This document shows, in pieces, positions 1-6,074 of a DNA stretch of 7,244 nt; the first letter of the stretch is position 1, and each line of letters starts with the position of its first letter. Made by a program: the position numbers and the translations under genes. The notes below the pieces were generated by a model that did not search any database, was not told the DNA's origin, and saw only the letters and a program-made list of their open reading frames with translations. The stretch comes from HGM12669 sp048527645 (GTDB lineage Bacteria; Bacillota; Clostridia; Oscillospirales; CAG-272): NCBI GenBank assembly GCA_048527645.1, contig DBGFNI010000030.1, positions 1-7,244 of the forward strand, given 5' to 3'.

Positions 1-14
1 AGCGTATGAAACAG

Positions 15-21
15 AGAGGAG
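15..21 (+). promoter_or_regulatory. Ribosome binding site of the YitT-family gene
   Basis: AGAGGAG lies 10 nt before the ATG at 32. It supports that start over the next in-frame ATG at 80, which has no comparable site. A second ATG at 27 is nearer to the site but opens only a short frame that stops at 84-86. The promoter of this gene must lie upstream of the window. Confidence 0.75.
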
Positions 22-31
22 CGGATATGCA

Positions 32-1012
32 ATGCATAAAGCGGCGGGAGAAAAAAGAAAGAAACATTCGGCGAGAAAAATGTTGAACCGCGGGGGAAAA
101 GCACTGTTTTGCAAAGACCTGTTCCAGGATGCCGCGGCAGTGGGGATCGGATCGTTTTTGTATGCGATGTCGTTCAACGCGTTTTTGCTGCCGGGCAACA
201 TTGTTTTGGGGGGCGTGTCCGGCGTGGCGGTCGCGGCGCAGCATGCCTGGGGGGTAAATCCCGGCGGCGTGATTTTGCTGTTGAACATTCCGCTGTTTTG
301 CCTGAGTTGGTTTACCTACGGGTTCCGCTTTTGTCTGCGCGCCCTGATCGGAACCGTTTCGACCGCGGCGGCAATCGAGGTGCTGACATTTTTCCCTGTG
401 ACGCTGACCGATCCCCTGCTTTGCTGTGTGTTCGGCGCGGTGGTGATGGGAATCGGCACGGGGATTCTGTTCAGCCGCGGGTTTACCACAGGGGGAACGG
501 ATCATCTGGTGTGGTTTTTGCGGAGACGCTTTCCGGGAATTTCCATGGGGAACACGGTGTTGCTGGTGGACGCTGCGGTTGTGCTGATCAGCGCGTGGCT
601 GATGGGCAGCTATGAGAGCATTTTCTATTCCGCGCTGGGCATTTTTGTGTTCAGTTATGTTGTGCAGCTGGTGCAAAACGGGGCGCACGGGGGTGAGATG
701 GTGTGGATTGTTTCCCCCTGTGCCCGGGCAATCGCCGACAGGATATGCCGCGAGCTGCAAAGAGGGGTCACGATGGTGCAGGGGCGCGGCTTTTACAGCG
801 GAAAAGCGGGGGAGATGGTGCTCTGCGCGATCCGGAAAAATGAGTTTTATCAGATTCGCCGGATCGTGCGGGAGTGCGATGCCGGCGCGTTTGTCATCGT
901 GCTGGATGTGACGCAGGTGTTCGGCCTGGGCTTTGAGACGCCGGGGGGCGATCTGCCCGCGGCAAAGGACGGGCGGGACAGGAAAAGGGGATCGGCGGAT
1001 CACGGAAAATAA
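32..1012 (+). CDS. YitT family membrane protein (YitT_membrane/DUF161 plus C-terminal DUF2179)
   Basis: A polytopic membrane protein of the YitT family, 326 aa, acting in the cytoplasmic membrane; the family's molecular function is not established. After a very basic N-terminus (KRKKHSARK, residues 8-16) come about six hydrophobic segments, roughly at residues 33-53, 56-70, 78-97, 102-121, 128-148 and 174-215 (the last probably two helices). Glycine-rich signatures typical of the family are visible, such as LPGNIVLGGVSG (53-64) and SRGFTTGGTD (148-157). The cytosolic C-terminus is a DUF2179 domain at about 222-301, with RGVTMVQGRGFYSG, then a conserved basic/acidic helix, then DAGAFVIVLDVTQVFGLGF. 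Length is slightly above the usual 280-290 aa because of the basic N-terminal extension and a polar tail after residue 302. It ends with tandem stops TAA TAG. It is followed only 12 nt later by the -35 element of the next promoter, so it is probably not part of the downstream operon by design, though read-through is possible. Family assignment is firm; function is unknown. Confidence 0.92.
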   Translation: MHKAAGEKRKKHSARKMLNRGGKALFCKDLFQDAAAVGIGSFLYAMSFNAFLLPGNIVLGGVSGVAVAAQHAWGVNPGGVILLLNIPLFCLSWFTYGFRFCLRALIGTVSTAAAIEVLTFFPVTLTDPLLCCVFGAVVMGIGTGILFSRGFTTGGTDHLVWFLRRRFPGISMGNTVLLVDAAVVLISAWLMGSYESIFYSALGIFVFSYVVQLVQNGAHGGEMVWIVSPCARAIADRICRELQRGVTMVQGRGFYSGKAGEMVLCAIRKNEFYQIRRIVRECDAGAFVIVLDVTQVFGLGFETPGGDLPAAKDGRDRKRGSADHGK

Positions 1013-1024
1013 TAGCAAAAAAGG

Positions 1025-1053
1025 TTTACAAAGCCATTGAAATGTGCTATAAT
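1025..1053 (+). promoter_or_regulatory. Sigma-A-type promoter of the DUF2232-gdpP-rplI-dnaB-tilS operon
   Basis: A -35 box TTTACA (1025-1030) is followed by a 17-base spacer and a perfect -10 box TATAAT (1048-1053). The bases TGC just before the -10 give an extended -10 (TGnTATAAT). This is the best promoter match in the window and lies in the only long intergenic gap. Transcription should start near 1060, giving a 5' leader of about 107 nt before the first large gene. The -35 begins only 12 nt after the yitT-family stop codon, with no visible terminator between them. Confidence 0.85.
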
Positions 1054-1059
1054 ATTTCT

Positions 1060-1166
1060 ATCTTTCATTAATATGGAGTCTCTGTGCCGCGCTGTCGGGA
1101 AAAGACCGGCGAAAAAACGCTCCGGCCGTCTGCAAGGCATAGCGAGGGAAGAATGAGTGAAACGCA
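1060..1166 (+). promoter_or_regulatory. Putative structured 5' leader (cis-regulatory RNA candidate, class unknown)
   Basis: The predicted transcript from about 1060 can fold into a closed multi-part structure. A 7-bp closing helix pairs 1082-1088 (CTGTGCC) with 1136-1142 (GGCATAG, one G-U pair). Inside it, hairpin A pairs 1090-1096 with 1104-1111 (one bulged C, loop GGGAAAA). A competing hairpin B pairs 1106-1111 (CCGGCG) with 1118-1125 around a loop of six A. Hairpins A and B share bases 1104-1111 and cannot coexist. The extreme 5' end TCTTTC (1061-1066) is also complementary to GGAAGA (1147-1152), part of a Shine-Dalgarno-like tract. These pairings were found by eye and no folding energy was computed. 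There is no U-tract, so any control would be at translation initiation or by mRNA stability rather than by intrinsic termination. I could not match the sequence to a known riboswitch or r-protein leader. Confidence 0.4.
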
Positions 1167-1170
1167 ATGA
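1153..1170 (+). other. Possible 5-codon leader ORF (MSETQ) coupled to the DUF2232 gene
   Basis: The best Shine-Dalgarno-like tract in this leader, GAGGGAAG (1144-1151), is too far from the DUF2232 start at 1167 (15 nt) but sits close to an ATG at 1153. That ATG opens a five-codon ORF, MSETQ, whose TGA (1168-1170) overlaps the DUF2232 ATG as ATGA. Ribosomes could therefore load at the mini-ORF and reinitiate on the main gene. The alternative is direct initiation at 1167 using the weak GAGTG at 1155-1159. Such short ORFs arise easily by chance, so this is a suggestion only. Confidence 0.25.
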
Positions 1171-2186
1171 ATCAAGCAAACAAAGAACCCGATAAGCTGT
1201 ATCATACCCCGCCGGCGACCCGCGCGGTGCTGTTGCTTTGCGCGGTTATTTTCCCCGCTGTGATGATGAAGACGGGGTCGGCGGCGTTCGGCGGAATTCT
1301 GTTTTTGCTGACGGTTGCTTTGCAGGCGCTGCTTTTTTTGCTGACGGAGCAGCCGGCGGTTTTTCTGACCGCGTTGCCCGCCTATTTGCTCGGCAGGCTT
1401 CTGACAGGATCGTTTTTAGAGCCGCTGACGGTGTTTGCCATTGCCGCCGCCGCGTTCGCGGTTGCTGCGGCGATGCGGCGCGGGAAAGGAAAAACCTCCG
1501 CCGTGCTGTACACCTCGGTGACGTTGGGGGTTTCGCTGGGTATCATCGCCGCCGCGATGCTGTTTGCAAAGCACGGCAGGTTCAGCCCGGCTTTGCTTGA
1601 ACAGATCGGAAACGATTGGTTTGACCGCCTGCGGCAGCAGATGCTGGAGATGATCGCGCAGATACAGCAAAGCCCTGCGGCGCAGCAATTGACGGCGAAC
1701 GGCGGAGCCGCTTTTCCGGATGCGGAAACCGTTGATCAGAGCATTATCTATATGAAATGGATTGTGCTCGGGCTGATGGTGGACGCCGTGACGCTTCTCT
1801 CTTATCTGTGCGTCTCCCTGACGCAGTGTCTCACCGGGCTTTTGCACTGCCCGATGCTGATTCGCGCACAGCGCTTTGAAATCACGGTGAGCCGCGGAGC
1901 GGGACTTTTGTACTGCGGCTCGTATGTGGTGCCGATGCTTTCCGAATCTCGCATTGCTACCATCGCGGCGCTGAATATGATTGTGATCCTTGCGCCCGGG
2001 CTGTTTGTCGCAGGATGCAGTCAGGTGAAACGGATGCTGCTTTCCGCACGGCGCAGCCGGAGCAGAGTGTTTCTGGTTTTGCTGCTGGTGTTTTCTTTGC
2101 TGTATAATGTCGTGTTGTTTGTCAATTTTGTGATTTTGGTTGCGGTGTGGCATTGCTTTTTGCCGAAAAAGGCAGGGAAAGCGTGA
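1167..2186 (+). CDS. DUF2232 family (YybS-like) polytopic membrane protein
   Basis: A multi-pass membrane protein of 339 aa and unknown function, resembling the YybS/DUF2232 family (about 310 aa in Bacillus). Hydrophobic segments are seen at roughly 19-36, 40-61, 65-82, 86-102, 113-133, 195-225, 262-284 and 300-331. Between the fifth and sixth there is a polar stretch of about 60 residues (136-193) rich in Gln, with an amphipathic look (FDRLRQQMLEMIAQIQQS). Such a loop is the family's usual soluble region. The start at 1167 is the first in-frame ATG after a stop at 1158-1160, and the next Met lies inside the first membrane helix. Its own ribosome site is weak (see the mini-ORF at 1153). It is the first large gene of the operon and sits 29 nt before gdpP, the arrangement known from Firmicutes; a role linked to c-di-AMP signalling is an inference from neighbourhood only. 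I assign the family mainly from position, size and topology, so it is less certain than its neighbours. Confidence 0.8.
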   Translation: MNQANKEPDKLYHTPPATRAVLLLCAVIFPAVMMKTGSAAFGGILFLLTVALQALLFLLTEQPAVFLTALPAYLLGRLLTGSFLEPLTVFAIAAAAFAVAAAMRRGKGKTSAVLYTSVTLGVSLGIIAAAMLFAKHGRFSPALLEQIGNDWFDRLRQQMLEMIAQIQQSPAAQQLTANGGAAFPDAETVDQSIIYMKWIVLGLMVDAVTLLSYLCVSLTQCLTGLLHCPMLIRAQRFEITVSRGAGLLYCGSYVVPMLSESRIATIAALNMIVILAPGLFVAGCSQVKRMLLSARRSRSRVFLVLLLVFSLLYNVVLFVNFVILVAVWHCFLPKKAGKA

Positions 2187-2200
2187 ACCGTTCGTTTTGA

Positions 2201-2206
2201 GAGGAG
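2201..2206 (+). promoter_or_regulatory. Ribosome binding site of gdpP
   Basis: GAGGAG within the purine tract GAGAGGAGAG lies 9 nt before the ATG at 2216. It is a strong site and fixes the start of the phosphodiesterase, which is set 29 nt after the stop of the DUF2232 gene. Confidence 0.8.
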
Positions 2207-2215
2207 AGAAATCCG

Positions 2216-4228
2216 ATGTATCGTTCCGGCAAGCTCCTGTTTTGGGAGAGTGTGGTTTTGTCTGTTCTGTTCAGCGCGGCGCTCGGCGCGGCGCTGCAGC
2301 TCAGCGGAAGAGGGCACTGGTGGTATTGCCTGCCGCTGTGCGCCGTTTTGGTGCTGATCAATCTTTTGCTGTGCTTTCGACCCTTCGGCGGCCGCGCGCG
2401 GGGGGACGAAATGGAGGAGCAGATTTCCAAAAATCTGACGCTGAAATTTCTCGCGATGATTTACATGCCCGTGGCGGTTTGCGACAAGGACGGAAAAGTG
2501 GTGTGGAGCAACGGTGCGGCAAAGAAGCTTTTTGCCGATCCCAACGATGTGCGCGACCGCTTTCTCGATCAGCTGACCTCGGTAAATCTGGAAACAGTGC
2601 TCGGGGATGACGGTGAGCAGGGCGCTTTGGCTACGATTGCCGCGGAGGATGCTGCGCCCGGACGGGAAAACGCGGTGTTCCGGATTCGCGCGTATCCGCT
2701 CGGGAGCGGAAAATATTCCTACTATATCACGTTTTGGAACGACAAGACGGATCTTGCCGCAGCGCGCCGGGAAATGCTGGATCGCAGCATTGCGGTTGCC
2801 TACATCATGATCGATAATCTGGATGAACTGGAGCAGTACGTCAAGGACGACTACCGCTATGTGGCGGCGCAGGTGGACAAAATCATCAAGGATTTTGCAC
2901 AGCGCGCGGGCGGCGTGCTCAAGGAATATGAGAAGGACAGATATCTGATGCTGTTTGAAAAACGGTGGCTGGATGAAATGACGGCGGACCGCTTTTCCGT
3001 TTTGGATCAGGTGCGGCAGATTCACGCGGGAGAGAGCAACATCCCCGTGACGCTGTCCATGGGTGTTGCCCATTTCGACGGCAGTCTGCCGGAAAAAGAG
3101 GCAATGGCGAAAGCCGCGCTGGATACCGCGCTGCAGCGCGGCGGCGACCAGGCGGTGTATCGCGACGGCAAGGAGATTTACTATTTCGGCGGCAGAACCA
3201 AAACCATGCAAAAACGCACCAAGGTGCGCTCCCGCGTGGTGGCGGGAGAGCTGGCGGAACTGCTGCAGGCGGCGTCCAATGTCATCGTGATGGGGCATGC
3301 CAACGCCGATCACGACTCGATTGCTTCCTGCGTGGCGGCGGCGCGCCTTGCCATGCATTACGGCAAAAAGGTGCATATCTGCATCCGGCCGGTCAACTCC
3401 AATGTGGAGATCTGCGTCCGCGCGCTAGGGCAGAGCGAAGTATATCAGCAGTTGTTTGTGGAGCCGTCCCGCGCGGTGGATCTGGTGCGGGCGGACACAC
3501 TGCTGATCATCAATGACGTCAACAACGAGCGGACCTTTGAGGCGCCGGAGCTGTATGAGAACATCAAAACCGTCGCGGTGATCGACCACCACCGCAAAAC
3601 AGCAGAATTCCGCTATCCGCCCCGCGTGGCGTACATCGACCCCTCTGCGTCCTCGGCAAGCGAGCTGTGGGCGGAAATTCTGGAGCAGCTGCTGCCGGTG
3701 GGGGCGCTGCCGGAAAAGGAGGCAGAGCTTCTGCTGGCGGGAATTTTGCTGGACACCAACGATTTCACCAGAAATTCCGGCGTGCGGACCTTCGCTGTCG
3801 CCCAGTATCTGCGCACGGAGGGCGGCAACACCGCCAATGCAAAGCAGCTGTTCCGCCTTTCTATGGAGGACTATCTGCGGCAGGCAAACTATCAGACCAA
3901 TGTCTCGCTGTACCGCGGCAACATCGCGCTGACGGTGCGGCGGGGAGAGGGAGAAAACATGCAGGACCGCATTGCGGCGGCAAAGGCGGCGGATCAGCTG
4001 CTGGAAATATCCGACGTCAACGCGGCGTTTGCGCTGTTGCAGATTGATCACACGGTATACATTTCCGCCCGCAGCGACGGGACGGTCAACGTGCAGCTGA
4101 TTCTGGAATCGTTGGGCGGCGGCGGTCACTATGATGTGGCGGGCGCGCAGTTGTCGGATACCGGCACGGAGGCGGCTGTGGCAATGCTCAAGGCGGGCAT
4201 TGACGCATATTTTGATCAGGACAGATAA
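2216..4228 (+). CDS. gdpP: Cyclic-di-AMP phosphodiesterase GdpP (TM-PAS-degenerate GGDEF-DHH-DHHA1)
   Basis: A membrane-anchored phosphodiesterase that hydrolyses c-di-AMP to pApA (family knowledge), 670 aa, close to the usual 655-670. Two N-terminal membrane helices (about 8-28 and 36-54) precede a PAS-like domain (about 78-178, containing MPVAVCDKDGKVVWSNGAA). A degenerate GGDEF domain follows (about 190-325), in which the signature is replaced by EKDRY (239-243), so diguanylate cyclase activity is not expected. The catalytic DHH part starts near 354. Its metal-binding residues are all present: H361, D365 and D367 in HANADHDS, D434 in INDVN, D457-H458-H459 in VIDHHRK, and D513 in ILLDTND. 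The DHHA1 domain ends with the nucleotide-binding GGGGH at 634-638. The enzyme therefore looks active. It lies between the DUF2232 gene and rplI (18 nt before it), the conserved Firmicutes order. Loss of this enzyme raises c-di-AMP, which affects potassium and osmotic balance and beta-lactam tolerance in relatives. In GdpP of other bacteria the PAS domain can bind heme; that cannot be judged here. Confidence 0.95.
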   Translation: MYRSGKLLFWESVVLSVLFSAALGAALQLSGRGHWWYCLPLCAVLVLINLLLCFRPFGGRARGDEMEEQISKNLTLKFLAMIYMPVAVCDKDGKVVWSNGAAKKLFADPNDVRDRFLDQLTSVNLETVLGDDGEQGALATIAAEDAAPGRENAVFRIRAYPLGSGKYSYYITFWNDKTDLAAARREMLDRSIAVAYIMIDNLDELEQYVKDDYRYVAAQVDKIIKDFAQRAGGVLKEYEKDRYLMLFEKRWLDEMTADRFSVLDQVRQIHAGESNIPVTLSMGVAHFDGSLPEKEAMAKAALDTALQRGGDQAVYRDGKEIYYFGGRTKTMQKRTKVRSRVVAGELAELLQAASNVIVMGHANADHDSIASCVAAARLAMHYGKKVHICIRPVNSNVEICVRALGQSEVYQQLFVEPSRAVDLVRADTLLIINDVNNERTFEAPELYENIKTVAVIDHHRKTAEFRYPPRVAYIDPSASSASELWAEILEQLLPVGALPEKEAELLLAGILLDTNDFTRNSGVRTFAVAQYLRTEGGNTANAKQLFRLSMEDYLRQANYQTNVSLYRGNIALTVRRGEGENMQDRIAAAKAADQLLEISDVNAAFALLQIDHTVYISARSDGTVNVQLILESLGGGGHYDVAGAQLSDTGTEAAVAMLKAGIDAYFDQDR

Positions 4229-4231
4229 GAA

Positions 4232-4237
4232 AAGGAG
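4232..4237 (+). promoter_or_regulatory. Ribosome binding site of rplI
   Basis: AAGGAG lies 9 nt before the ATG at 4247, an ideal site that begins only 3 nt after the gdpP stop codon. A strong site is expected for a ribosomal protein that must be made in much larger amounts than the phosphodiesterase encoded before it on the same transcript. Confidence 0.85.
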
Positions 4238-4246
4238 TATACGAAA

Positions 4247-4693
4247 ATGAAGGTTGTATTGTTACAGGATGTGAAGGGGCAGGGGAAAAAAGGAGACATT
4301 GTCAACGTGTCCGACGGATACGCACGCAATTTTCTCTTCCCTAAAAAGCTGGCTGCCGTGGCAGACGCCCGCGCAATCAATGATTTGAAGGGCAAGGAAG
4401 ACTCCAGACTGCATAAGATCGAGGTGGAAAAGCAGCAGGCAAGAGATACCGCCGAAAAGCTCTCCCGGATCAAGGTGCAGCTCACGGCGCAGGCCGGAAC
4501 GGACGGCAGACTGTACGGGTCTGTCACCTCCAAGGAGATTGTGCAGGCACTCAAGGAGCAGCACGATATAACGGTGGATAAGCGCAAGGTCGTGATGCCG
4601 GAGCCGGTGAAAGCCTTTGGTACCTATGTTTTCGAGGTGAAACTGTACCCTGAAATTCCCGGAAAGCTGACTGTGACCGTCAGCGAAAAATAA
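4247..4693 (+). CDS. rplI: 50S ribosomal protein L9 (bL9)
   Basis: A structural protein of the large ribosomal subunit, 148 aa, the normal length for bL9. The N-terminal rRNA-binding domain is clear (MKVVLLQDVKGQGKKGDIV, then SDGYARNFLFPKKLA at 22-36), containing the family signature with G24, Y25, N28, F29 and L30. A long, charged connecting helix follows at about 42-75 (alternating Lys, Glu and Arg), and then the C-terminal domain, with GRLYGSVTSKEIVQAL at 87-102 and a closing beta-strand region to KLTVTVSEK. L9 binds 23S rRNA near the L1 stalk base and helps maintain reading frame and translational fidelity (established for the family). The gene is intact and lies 18 nt after gdpP and 40 nt before dnaB, as is usual in Firmicutes. 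No terminator or promoter was found on either side, so expression depends on the operon transcript. Confidence 0.98.
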   Translation: MKVVLLQDVKGQGKKGDIVNVSDGYARNFLFPKKLAAVADARAINDLKGKEDSRLHKIEVEKQQARDTAEKLSRIKVQLTAQAGTDGRLYGSVTSKEIVQALKEQHDITVDKRKVVMPEPVKAFGTYVFEVKLYPEIPGKLTVTVSEK

Positions 4694-4715
4694 TCTCTGC
4701 GTTCAAGGTTCTGAA

Positions 4716-4724
4716 AGAAGGAAG
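4716..4724 (+). promoter_or_regulatory. Ribosome binding site of dnaB
   Basis: AGAAGGAAG lies 9 nt before the ATG at 4734 in the 40-nt gap after rplI. The rest of this gap shows no hairpin followed by a T-tract, so the operon probably continues through it. Confidence 0.75.
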
Positions 4725-4733
4725 ACGGACATT

Positions 4734-6074
4734 ATGGATGAATTTGCAGCGAGAAAGCTCCCCTATTCCGCAGAAGCGGAGCAGTCGGTTTTGGGCTGTA
4801 TTCTGATTGCGCCCGATAAATTCGGCGAGATCACGGGAATTGTATCCAGCGACGATTTTTATCTGGAGGAGCATCAGCAGATCTATCTGGCCATGCAGGA
4901 TCTGTTTTTGCAGAGCCGGGACATTGATCTGGTCACCCTGGTGGAGACCATGGTGCAAAGGGGTATCTCCGGCGATGCGGAAGAGGCAAAACGGTATATC
5001 CGTCTGATCACTGAGGTCACGCCTGCCGCCTCGAATATCAAGGATTACGCAAAAATTGTGCGCGACAAGAGTATTTTGCGCCGCCTGATCTCCGCTTCGG
5101 AGGAGATCACCGAGACCGCCTACGCGGAGCAGGGCGAGGTGGAGCATATTCTGGACAGCGCGGAGCAGAAGATTTTTGATATCGCACAAAAAAATGAAAC
5201 GCGGGATTTTCTGCATATCAAGGATGTTCTGGTGCAGACCTACGAGCATCTGCATCTGCTCAATACCGACAAAGAGGCGGCGCAGGGAATTCCCACCGGC
5301 TTCTCCGGCATTGACGAGGTTCTGGTCGGGATGGGAAAGAGCGATCTTGTGCTCATCGGCGCCCGCCCCGGTATGGGTAAAACCTCCTTTGCGCTGAACA
5401 TCGCCACCAACGTGGCAAAGCGCACCAAAAAGGCCGCCGCCATCTTTTCTCTGGAAATGTCGGCGCAGCAGCTGGTGACGCGTATGCTCTCCTCCGAGGC
5501 GCTGGTGAACAGCCGCGCGCTGAGGTCGGGAGAACTGGAGGCGGAGGACTGGAACAAGCTGGCGCAGGCCTCCGCGCAGCTGTCGGAATGTGACGTGCTG
5601 ATCGATGATACCACCGGCATCACCATCACCGCGATGAAGGCAAAGCTGCGCCGGGTGAAAAATCTCGGCCTTGTGGTGATTGACTATTTGCAGCTGATGC
5701 AGAGCGATCGCCGCATTGACAACCGTGTGCAGGAGATCGGAGACATTTCCCGAAATCTGAAGATCCTTGCCAAGGATCTGAACGTGCCGGTGATCGTGTG
5801 CGCGCAGCTCTCCCGTGGGCCTGAGTCGAGAACGGATAAGCGGCCGATGCTGTCTGACTTGCGCGATTCCGGTGCGATCGAGCAGGATGCCGATACGGTT
5901 ATGTTTCTTTACCGGGATGAATATTATGACAAAGATCCGGAAAAGGCAAACACCGCGGAATGTATCGTCGCCAAGAACCGACACGGCTCGACCGGCACGA
6001 TCGAAATCGGCTGGGAGGGCAGATATACCCGCTTTTTCTCACGGGAAGACCGTCTGCCGGAGCCGCAGTCATGA
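4734..6074 (+). CDS. dnaB: Replicative DNA helicase DnaB (DnaC in Bacillus nomenclature)
   Basis: The ring-shaped hexameric helicase of the replication fork, which uses ATP to unwind DNA and contacts primase through its N-terminal domain (established for the family). It is 446 aa, the normal length, with no intein. The N-terminal domain begins with LPYSAEAEQSVLGCILI (9-25) and runs to about 150. A linker leads to the RecA-like domain at GIPTGFSGIDEVLVGM (185-200). Walker A is GARPGMGKT (209-217, K216 and T217). The catalytic glutamate is E241 in SLEM. Walker B is VVIDYLQLM (314-322, D317). The DNA-binding and sensor region includes AQLSRGPESRTDKRPMLSDL (357-376), and the arginine finger is R416 in AKNRHGSTG. 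All key residues are present, so the protein should be functional. Its last four bases overlap the tilS start. Confidence 0.98.
   Translation: MDEFAARKLPYSAEAEQSVLGCILIAPDKFGEITGIVSSDDFYLEEHQQIYLAMQDLFLQSRDIDLVTLVETMVQRGISGDAEEAKRYIRLITEVTPAASNIKDYAKIVRDKSILRRLISASEEITETAYAEQGEVEHILDSAEQKIFDIAQKNETRDFLHIKDVLVQTYEHLHLLNTDKEAAQGIPTGFSGIDEVLVGMGKSDLVLIGARPGMGKTSFALNIATNVAKRTKKAAAIFSLEMSAQQLVTRMLSSEALVNSRALRSGELEAEDWNKLAQASAQLSECDVLIDDTTGITITAMKAKLRRVKNLGLVVIDYLQLMQSDRRIDNRVQEIGDISRNLKILAKDLNVPVIVCAQLSRGPESRTDKRPMLSDLRDSGAIEQDADTVMFLYRDEYYDKDPEKANTAECIVAKNRHGSTGTIEIGWEGRYTRFFSREDRLPEPQS
6059..6074 (+). promoter_or_regulatory. dnaB-tilS translational overlap (ATGA) with ribosome binding site
   Basis: The dnaB stop TGA (6072-6074) and the tilS ATG (6071-6073) share the tetranucleotide ATGA. 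A Shine-Dalgarno-like GGAG (6059-6062) lies 8 nt upstream, inside the last dnaB codons. This arrangement commonly gives translational coupling, so that tilS is translated mainly by ribosomes finishing dnaB. It also fixes the tilS start. Confidence 0.8.

Noticed and set aside
6..86. A 26-codon open frame (ATG at 6 or 27) overlapping the start of the YitT-family gene
   Set aside because: It is very short and Lys/Arg-rich because it reads the purine-rich start of the YitT gene out of frame, and it has no independent support.
1104..1130. Hairpin B with a loop of six A as an intrinsic terminator
   Set aside because: There is no T-tract after the stem, and the next gene lies directly downstream with its promoter upstream, so termination here is not supported.
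1060..1166. A known riboswitch (c-di-AMP ydaO, c-di-GMP GEMM, cobalamin, SAM, THF, ZTP, fluoride, guanidine)
   Set aside because: None of the conserved core strings of these classes could be recognised; a covariance-model search would be needed to exclude divergent members.
2795..3190. An active diguanylate cyclase domain in the phosphodiesterase
   Set aside because: The domain has the fold region but lacks the GGDEF signature (EKDRY instead), as in known GdpP proteins that do not make c-di-GMP.
2021..3376. A 451-codon open frame on the minus strand across the DUF2232 gene end and gdpP
   Set aside because: It is antisense to two well-supported genes, has a His/Arg/Gln-rich composition typical of reverse-strand shadows in GC-rich coding sequence, and shows no recognisable domain.
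3425..4129. A 234-codon minus-strand frame inside gdpP, and a similar 245-codon frame opposite the DUF2232 gene (1416-2153)
   Set aside because: Both are fully contained opposite real genes and have shadow-like composition with no convincing ribosome site or family resemblance.
4680..5984. A 434-codon open frame on the minus strand across dnaB
   Set aside because: It mirrors almost the entire dnaB gene, whose motifs are unmistakable. Its translation is low in recognisable domains and rich in His and Arg, which marks a shadow frame.
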